Shown in pieces: positions 59,144-64,000 of a DNA stretch of 64,000 bases. The DNA is taken from positions 434,001-498,000 of the forward strand of contig NZ_VAHD01000003.1 in the NCBI RefSeq assembly GCF_005876985.1. The letters run 5' to 3'. A program made the translations under genes and the position numbers. Position 1 is the first letter of the stretch. Every line of letters starts with the position of its first letter. The stretch comes from Rhodoferax bucti. Its GTDB lineage: Bacteria; Pseudomonadota; Gammaproteobacteria; Burkholderiales; Burkholderiaceae_C. The notes below the pieces were generated by a model, which worked only from the letters and a program-made list of their open reading frames with translations, had not been told where the DNA came from and made no database searches.

Positions 59144-60388
59144 ATGTACGACCGCAACATTCTTGTTGAACAAGCCGACCCCGAACTCTGGACCGCCATC
59201 CTGGCCGAAAACGCGCGCCAGGAGCACCACATTGAGCTGATCGCCAGCGAAAACTACGCCTCCCCCGCCGTCATGGCCGCCCAAGGCAGCCAGCTGACGA
59301 ACAAGTACGCTGAAGGCTACCCCGGCCGCCGCTACTACGGTGGCTGCGAGCACGTGGATGTGGCTGAGCAACTGGCCATCGACCGCATCAAGCAAATCTT
59401 TGGCGCTGAAGCCGCCAACGTGCAACCCCATTGCGGCGCATCGGCCAACGAAGCCGTGTTCCTCGCTTTCTTGAAGCCCGGCGACACCATCATGGGCATG
59501 AGCTTGGCCGAAGGCGGCCACTTGACCCACGGCATGCCCCTGAACATGAGCGGCAAGTGGTTCAACGTGGTCTCTTACGGACTCGATGCCAATGAAGCCA
59601 TCGACTACGAAGCCATGGAGCGCAAGGCCCATGAAACCAAGCCAAAATTGATCATTGCCGGCGCCAGTGCTTATTCTCTTGCTATCGATTTTGAGCGCTT
59701 CGCCAAGGTTGCCAAAGACGTGGGGGCCATCTTCATGGTGGACATGGCGCACTACGCCGGCCTGATCGCTGCAGGCGTGTACCCCAATCCGGTACCCTAC
59801 GCCGATGTGGTGACCTCCACCACCCACAAGAGCCTGCGCGGGCCCCGTGGTGGCATCATCTTGATGAAGGCCGAGCACGAAAAGGCCATCAACAGCGCCA
59901 TTTTCCCCGGCCTGCAAGGTGGCCCCTTGATGCATGTGATTGCCGCCAAGGCTGTGGCATTCAAAGAAGCATTGACGCCTGAGTTCAAGGCCTACCAACA
60001 GCAAGTGGTGCGCAACGCCAAAATCGTGGCAGAAACCTTGACAGCACGCGGCCTGCGTATCGTTAGTGGCGGCACTGAGAGCCACGTGATGCTGGTGGAC
60101 CTGCGCTCCAAGGGCATTACCGGCAAAGAGGCGGAGGCTGTGCTGGGCGCTGCCCACATGACCATCAACAAAAACGCCATCCCTAACGACCCCGAAAAGC
60201 CCATGGTGACCAGCGGTATCCGCGTAGGCACCCCCGCGATGACCACACGCGGCTTCAAGGACGAAGAGGCTCGCGCCACTGCCAACCTGATTGCCGACGT
60301 GCTGGACAACCCACGCGATGAAGCCAACATCGCGGCGGTTCGTGCCAAGGTGCATGCGTTGACCGCTCGCTTCCCTGTTTACAAGTAA
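59144..60388 (+). CDS. glyA: Serine hydroxymethyltransferase
   Basis: 414 residues (E. coli 417). It converts serine and THF to glycine and 5,10-methylene-THF with pyridoxal phosphate. Motifs: [73 protein letters not shown] and the PLP-lysine [15 protein letters not shown]-terminal TTRGFKDEE is conserved. AAGGA is 5 bp before the ATG and is part of the ZTP riboswitch's sequestering stem. It functions with FolD (same window) in one-carbon metabolism. nrdR follows after 17 bp. Confidence 0.98.
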   Translation: MYDRNILVEQADPELWTAILAENARQEHHIELIASENYASPAVMAAQGSQLTNKYAEGYPGRRYYGGCEHVDVAEQLAIDRIKQIFGAEAANVQPHCGASANEAVFLAFLKPGDTIMGMSLAEGGHLTHGMPLNMSGKWFNVVSYGLDANEAIDYEAMERKAHETKPKLIIAGASAYSLAIDFERFAKVAKDVGAIFMVDMAHYAGLIAAGVYPNPVPYADVVTSTTHKSLRGPRGGIILMKAEHEKAINSAIFPGLQGGPLMHVIAAKAVAFKEALTPEFKAYQQQVVRNAKIVAETLTARGLRIVSGGTESHVMLVDLRSKGITGKEAEAVLGAAHMTINKNAIPNDPEKPMVTSGIRVGTPAMTTRGFKDEEARATANLIADVLDNPRDEANIAAVRAKVHALTARFPVYK

Positions 60389-60405
60389 GCAAGAGTCATC
60401 CCTCG

Positions 60406-60855
60406 ATGAAGTGCCCCTTCTGCAGTCATTCCGAAACCCAAGTGGTGGAGACGCGGATTTCTGAAGATGGGGACTTCATCCGACGCAGGCGCCAATGCGG
60501 CTCCTGCGACAAACGGTTTACCACCTACGAGCGGCCGGATGTGAATTTTCCGGCCATCGTCAAAAAAGACGGCCGCCGCATAGAGTTCGAGCGCGCCAAA
60601 CTGCTCGCCTCTATGAACCTGGCCCTACGCAAACGGCCGGTGAGCACCGAGCAAATCGATAGCGCCATCGAGCGCATCGAAGAAAAACTCCTCAATCTGG
60701 GCCTGCGCGAAGTCCAGAGCACCCGCATCGGCGAACTCGTCATGCGCGAACTCAAAAAACTGGACAAGGTCGCCTACGTGCGCTTCGCCAGCGTCTACCG
60801 CAGTTTTGAAGACATTGATGAATTCAAGACGCTGGTGGATGAGGTGAGCAAGTAA
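60406..60855 (+). CDS. nrdR: NrdR transcriptional repressor
   Basis: 149 residues, the usual size. Zinc ribbon [15 protein letters not shown] ... [18 protein letters not shown] (four Cys), then an ATP-cone ([27 protein letters not shown]). NrdR senses dATP/ATP and represses ribonucleotide reductase genes by binding NrdR boxes. Downstream of glyA as in many Betaproteobacteria; probably cotranscribed. The following gap marks a sharp drop in GC. Confidence 0.97.
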   Translation: MKCPFCSHSETQVVETRISEDGDFIRRRRQCGSCDKRFTTYERPDVNFPAIVKKDGRRIEFERAKLLASMNLALRKRPVSTEQIDSAIERIEEKLLNLGLREVQSTRIGELVMRELKKLDKVAYVRFASVYRSFEDIDEFKTLVDEVSK

Positions 60856-60970
60856 GTTAGATCAATCACCGCTTGTCCATTCATACGGACCGTGCGGCTC
60901 TAAAGCACTTGCACACCAGTTTCAAGTGCAGAAAATACTTCGATATCAACATCTTGTTAAGCGCGCAGCG

Positions 60971-61546
60971 ATGAATAAACAAAGTGGAGTGACACTAATT
61001 GAGGCGATGGTCACAATAGCGATTCTAGCAATTGTCACGTCCATTGCTACGCCAAGTTTTCTCGGCCTTATTGCATCTTCAGAACTTTCAAGTACAACTA
61101 ATGATTTAATTACCGCAATTGCCAAAACTAGAAACCAGGCAATTAGCACCGGAACTAGAGTAAGTATATGCAAGAGCGCTGACGGGACGCAGTGCACCAA
61201 TAATGGTAACTGGGAACAGGGTTGGATTTCATTTATTGACACCACACGAGCCGGAAATACAGCAGCAATAGATGCTGGCGAAAAGCTTATCTCAGCTTCA
61301 CAAAACACATCCTCAAGGAATATATTAATTCAAGGTGATGCCAATTTGATTCAATATATTTCATTTGGATCGGACGGCACAGCCAAAACCATGGGAGGAG
61401 CACCTCTTGTGGGGACTATACGCGTCTGTTCTACAAGCACATCTCTTGGCGATTCGAATAGAGCGAGGGACATAAATCTAACATTTACAGGTCGAGCTTC
61501 TGTAGTGAAAGTTAGTAGCAACTCAACTTGTGCAGCACCAACATAA
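60971..61546 (+). CDS. Type IV minor pilin, FimT/FimU (GspH-like)
   Basis: 191 residues from ATG 60971 (frame open to 60926). The prepilin signal is MNKQSGVTLIEAMVTIAILAIVTSIATPSFLGL: a short basic leader, cleavage after Gly, Glu at +5 and a hydrophobic helix, with the GspH/FimT family fold (NDLITAIAKTRNQAISTGTRVSICKSADG...WEQGWISFID). Minor pilins prime pilus assembly or, for FimT, bind DNA. It is the first gene of an AT-rich unit with pilV, pilW, pilX and pilY1. pilV starts 7 bp after its stop. Confidence 0.88.
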   Translation: MNKQSGVTLIEAMVTIAILAIVTSIATPSFLGLIASSELSSTTNDLITAIAKTRNQAISTGTRVSICKSADGTQCTNNGNWEQGWISFIDTTRAGNTAAIDAGEKLISASQNTSSRNILIQGDANLIQYISFGSDGTAKTMGGAPLVGTIRVCSTSTSLGDSNRARDINLTFTGRASVVKVSSNSTCAAPT

Positions 61547-61553
61547 TATCAAC

Positions 61554-62048
61554 ATGAAGAATACTCCAATTTTCGCGCATCAAAGTCAAAGAGGCGCAAC
61601 AATGATTGAGATATTAGTCTCAGTACTTATTTTAACAATAGGTACTTTAGGAATGGCGGGGCTGCAAATACGTGCAAACAAAGGAAATATAAGCGCCAAC
61701 CAACGCACTCAAGCGGTAGCACTATCATATTTTATTATTGAAGCACTCAGGGTTGATAAGAATAACGCCAAGGCACTCACCTACAACACTGGTACTTTAG
61801 AATCCAACGGAAACATAAACGGTAGCATCTGTAATCCCACATCGATAACAGGAACAGATCTTGCCGACACAAACCAAAAGGCTTGGATTGAAGCAATAAA
61901 GGCAAATATAGGCACTGCCGACGATGCAACGTCATGCGGAGCGATCTACTGCGACGCCACTGGCCAATGCAAAGTAAGAGTTATTTGGGATGACAGCAAA
62001 GCCGGTGGACTCGGAAGCCAATATATCGAGACAAGAGTACTACTGTGA
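61554..62048 (+). CDS. pilV: Type IV minor pilin PilV
   Basis: 164 residues from ATG 61554. Prepilin motif QRGATMIEILVSVLILTIGTLGMAGLQ (Gly/Ala cleavage, Glu at +5) followed by a mature domain of ~120 residues with one Cys pair (SICNP and SCGAIYCDATGQC). PilV/GspI-like minor pilin, part of the pilus tip complex with PilW, PilX and PilY1. Its last codons overlap the GTG of pilW by 4 bp. Confidence 0.9.
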   Translation: MKNTPIFAHQSQRGATMIEILVSVLILTIGTLGMAGLQIRANKGNISANQRTQAVALSYFIIEALRVDKNNAKALTYNTGTLESNGNINGSICNPTSITGTDLADTNQKAWIEAIKANIGTADDATSCGAIYCDATGQCKVRVIWDDSKAGGLGSQYIETRVLL

Positions 62049-63127
62049 AAAAAAACAAGCAATCCTTTCCAAGAAGAAGACAAAGAGGCTTCACATTAGT
62101 GGAGCTGATGATTGCCTTGTTTCTGGGAATACTAATCATCGGCGCTCTTTTGACTTCACTACTCTCAAACAAAGACAGCTTGCGAGTATCAGAGAACTTA
62201 GCACGCATGCAGGAAAATTCCAGATTAGCACTCGAGCTAATGTCGCGGGATATACGAGAGGCAGGGGAAAACCCATGTGGTGCCAAATTGATGGCGAACG
62301 TGATTCGTTCTGGCGGAAATATCCCCTGGTGGGCATCGTGGGGTGACGGTGCAATCCAAGGATTTAGTGGCGCCACCGATACCACATCAATAGTCCCGTT
62401 CGGCACTGCTGAAGGATTGAGAGTTAACGGTACAGCCGCCATCCTTGTCTTACAAGCCGGGGCCGCAGAATCAAACGTCACTGCGCACAACACCGGTAGC
62501 ACAGAGATTACCGTTATGAATGCCAGCAATTTCGTAGCTGGCGATATATTGATGTCGTGCGATCTACAAGGAGCGGCAATATTTCAAGCAGGCACTGTGG
62601 ATAGCGCAACGAATGTAATTAACTATGACTCAAGTACAGCTACGCTTAATTGTGGTAACGGTCTAGGCTATCCAACCACCGTTGCTTGTACTACAACGAC
62701 CCTTAGGCAGTTTAGCACTACAAATGGAATAGTCACCAAGCTCGTTCCTACATTTTGGTACATTGGAAATAACTCCACCGGCGGAAGAAGCTTATATCGA
62801 ACTCAGATTGCCAGAACTGTTGTTGGTGGTGCAACCCAGATAACTAACAATAGAGATGAAATTCTTAATAATGTAGTCGAAATGAATCTTTCCTATCTAA
62901 AGAAAAATTCAACGACAGAAACTCTCGCTACAACTTGGGTTGATGCAGATGACTCGGAACTTGCAGTTGTCGCAGGAGGATGGGGCGAACTCAATCCTAA
63001 TCAGGTTGTAGCCGTAAGGACTGAAATTAAGCTTCAAAGTGAAGAAGTCGTATCAGCTTCAAACACAAAACTAGAGCGAACGCTCCTTTTCATTTCCTCC
63101 CTACGGAGCAGAGAAACTCTGTATTAA
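62045..63127 (+). CDS. pilW: Type IV minor pilin PilW
   Basis: 360 residues from GTG 62045 (GTGA overlap with pilV). Prepilin motif RRQRGFTLVELMIALFLGILIIGALLTSLL with Glu at +5, and a large mature domain typical of PilW. The characteristic SRLALELMSRDIREAGENPCGAKL follows the helix. Participates in the pilus tip subcomplex. Like its neighbours it is much more AT-rich than the flanking chromosome. Confidence 0.9.
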   Translation: MKKNKQSFPRRRQRGFTLVELMIALFLGILIIGALLTSLLSNKDSLRVSENLARMQENSRLALELMSRDIREAGENPCGAKLMANVIRSGGNIPWWASWGDGAIQGFSGATDTTSIVPFGTAEGLRVNGTAAILVLQAGAAESNVTAHNTGSTEITVMNASNFVAGDILMSCDLQGAAIFQAGTVDSATNVINYDSSTATLNCGNGLGYPTTVACTTTTLRQFSTTNGIVTKLVPTFWYIGNNSTGGRSLYRTQIARTVVGGATQITNNRDEILNNVVEMNLSYLKKNSTTETLATTWVDADDSELAVVAGGWGELNPNQVVAVRTEIKLQSEEVVSASNTKLERTLLFISSLRSRETLY

Positions 63128-63132
63128 TTTAT

Positions 63133-63645
63133 ATGAATAGTAAATGTTCGCGACAATCCGGTGTAACTTTGATAATTAGTCTTATCCTGCTTTTGGTAAT
63201 GACTATTTTGGGCATGACTGCCATCAGGTTGGTGAATTCTGAAGAAAGAATGGCAGCCAATACATATGACAGAAGTTTAGCATTTCAAGCTACTGAATCT
63301 ACGTTAAAGGCCATTGAAGACTTGATTGAAAGCGAAAAACCGCAACCTACATCGGGGTGTGCAACAGTTAGCAGTTTAATGACATGTGCAGCACCAGCGT
63401 CAAGCAGCACGCCAAGATGGACTGATACAACCTTCACGTCTTGGAGCAATGCCACAACTGTAGGCTCAGGTACTTTAGCTATTACGCCAAAGTATTTTGT
63501 CGAATATTTAGGCGACACATTTGCTTGCAGACCAGGAGATCCAAGCGACCCGAATAACTGCAAGCGATACAGAATTACTGCAAAAGTAGATGGCGGCGGC
63601 GGACGAGCAGCAGTAATGCTGCAGTCAATATACGCCACCGACTAA
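63133..63645 (+). CDS. pilX: Type IV minor pilin PilX
   Basis: 170 residues. N terminus QSGVTLIISLILLLVMTILGMTAIRLVNSEERMAANTYDRSLAFQATESTL is the PilX pattern: hydrophobic helix after a Gly cleavage site, no Glu at +5, and the conserved EERMA-N..D..-AFQAAE region. It begins 5 bp after the pilW stop. PilX supports the tip complex and adhesion. pilY1 follows after 18 bp. Confidence 0.9.
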   Translation: MNSKCSRQSGVTLIISLILLLVMTILGMTAIRLVNSEERMAANTYDRSLAFQATESTLKAIEDLIESEKPQPTSGCATVSSLMTCAAPASSSTPRWTDTTFTSWSNATTVGSGTLAITPKYFVEYLGDTFACRPGDPSDPNNCKRYRITAKVDGGGGRAAVMLQSIYATD

Positions 63646-63663
63646 TTAAAGACGAGGTTTATT

Positions 63664-64000
63664 ATGAAATTTAATGAGTTAATTGAAAAACCCGCAAGAA
63701 CTGCTTTACTAATAACAACGGCATTTGTCTCAATAGCAACTTCAGCAGTAACAATTCCAAATACACCTTTACTGACACAAGTAACAGCAAAGCCTATGGT
63801 GATGCTGATTGCTGGACGCGATCACAAACTGTACTACGAATCCTATAACGATACATCAGATATCGATGGAGACGGTTCAATTGATATTCGATTTAAACCA
63901 TCCATTACTTACTACGGATTATTTGAATCAAATATCTGCTATACCCACAACGACAAATCTGATAACGATGGGCTATTTACCCCTAGCTCCACCGCAGTAA
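63664..64000 (+). CDS. pilY1: PilY1 tip adhesin, N-terminal fragment
   Basis: Open from ATG 63664 to the window edge (112 codons; normally over 1000 residues). A signal peptide (ALLITTAFVSIATSAVT) is followed by DHKLYYESYNDTSDIDGDGSIDIRFKPSITYYGLFESNICY, typical of the PilY1 N terminus; DIDGDGSID is an EF-hand-like calcium-binding loop. PilY1 sits at the pilus tip and governs extension, adhesion and surface sensing. The 3' end and its beta-propeller are outside the window. Confidence 0.9.
   Translation, partial: MKFNELIEKPARTALLITTAFVSIATSAVTIPNTPLLTQVTAKPMVMLIAGRDHKLYYESYNDTSDIDGDGSIDIRFKPSITYYGLFESNICYTHNDKSDNDGLFTPSSTAV

Noticed and set aside
59640..59710. Tenth copy of the 26-bp repeat inside glyA
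   Set aside because: GCTATC and GCGC-like pieces are present, but spacing does not fit the strict 26-bp pattern and the codons belong to a conserved stretch.
59114..60355. 413-residue frame antisense to glyA
   Set aside because: Antisense shadow of a highly conserved enzyme.
1..64000. CRISPR array or transposase/insertion sequence
   Set aside because: No regularly spaced direct repeats with unique spacers and no transposase motifs were seen; the only mobile unit is the tRNA-Ser element.

Overview
The window is chromosome from a GC-rich betaproteobacterium, most likely a member of the Comamonadaceae (Rhodoferax/Curvibacter/Acidovorax-like). This rests on the aceE-aceF-lpdA arrangement with an E3 that carries its own lipoyl domain, the RegB/RegA pair, tandem cyclophilins followed by lpxH, and a 26-bp palindromic repeat of a kind I associate with this family. 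The host sequence is interrupted by one 17-kb integrated mobile element.

Left chromosomal part (1-27,052): a truncated aldehyde dehydrogenase; a YqjH/YqjI-type ferric reductase with its PadR metalloregulator; an MFS transporter; an apparent operon cyoABCD-SURF1-regB-regA, coupling a cytochrome bo-type quinol oxidase to a redox-sensing two-component system; an ectoine-type aspartate kinase; an EamA exporter; the pyruvate dehydrogenase operon aceE-aceF-lpdA; a divergent PAS sensor kinase and FixJ-type regulator; folD; oligopeptidase prlC; and a DUF4124/glutaredoxin-like periplasmic protein.

Island (27,078-44,133): an integrative and mobilizable element in the 3' end of tRNA-Ser(GCT), flanked by a perfect 68-bp direct repeat. 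It carries a tyrosine integrase at its right end, four copies of a 17-bp repeat next to the att sites (probable arm-type sites), two small HTH proteins, a RepB-primase-like replication protein with internal repeats, 11-bp iteron-like repeats, hairpins resembling an oriT, MobC and a MOBP-like relaxase, and an ArdC antirestriction protein. No type IV secretion genes are present. The cargo is mostly unrecognised: a HExxH membrane protein, a module of secreted proteins behind a helically phased TTGTACAA array, a DUF2971-like protein and a HEPN-type protein.

Right chromosomal part (44,134-64,000): tilS, accA, an AlkA-like glycosylase, cysS, a TPR protein and an L,D-transpeptidase sharing a C-terminal NTF2-like domain, two cyclophilins, lpxH, a GAF/HD-GYP protein, a DUF349 protein, a lytic transglycosylase, glyA behind a ZTP riboswitch, nrdR, and the start of an AT-rich type IV minor pilin operon (fimT/fimU-like, pilV, pilW, pilX, pilY1) that runs off the window.

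The least-described material is in the island (phased operator array with secreted module, replication/mobilization repeats, the structured RNA before ardC, the HEPN/DUF2971 pair) and in the nine copies of the 26-bp repeat. Four copies form part of intrinsic terminators and four lie inside coding sequences.
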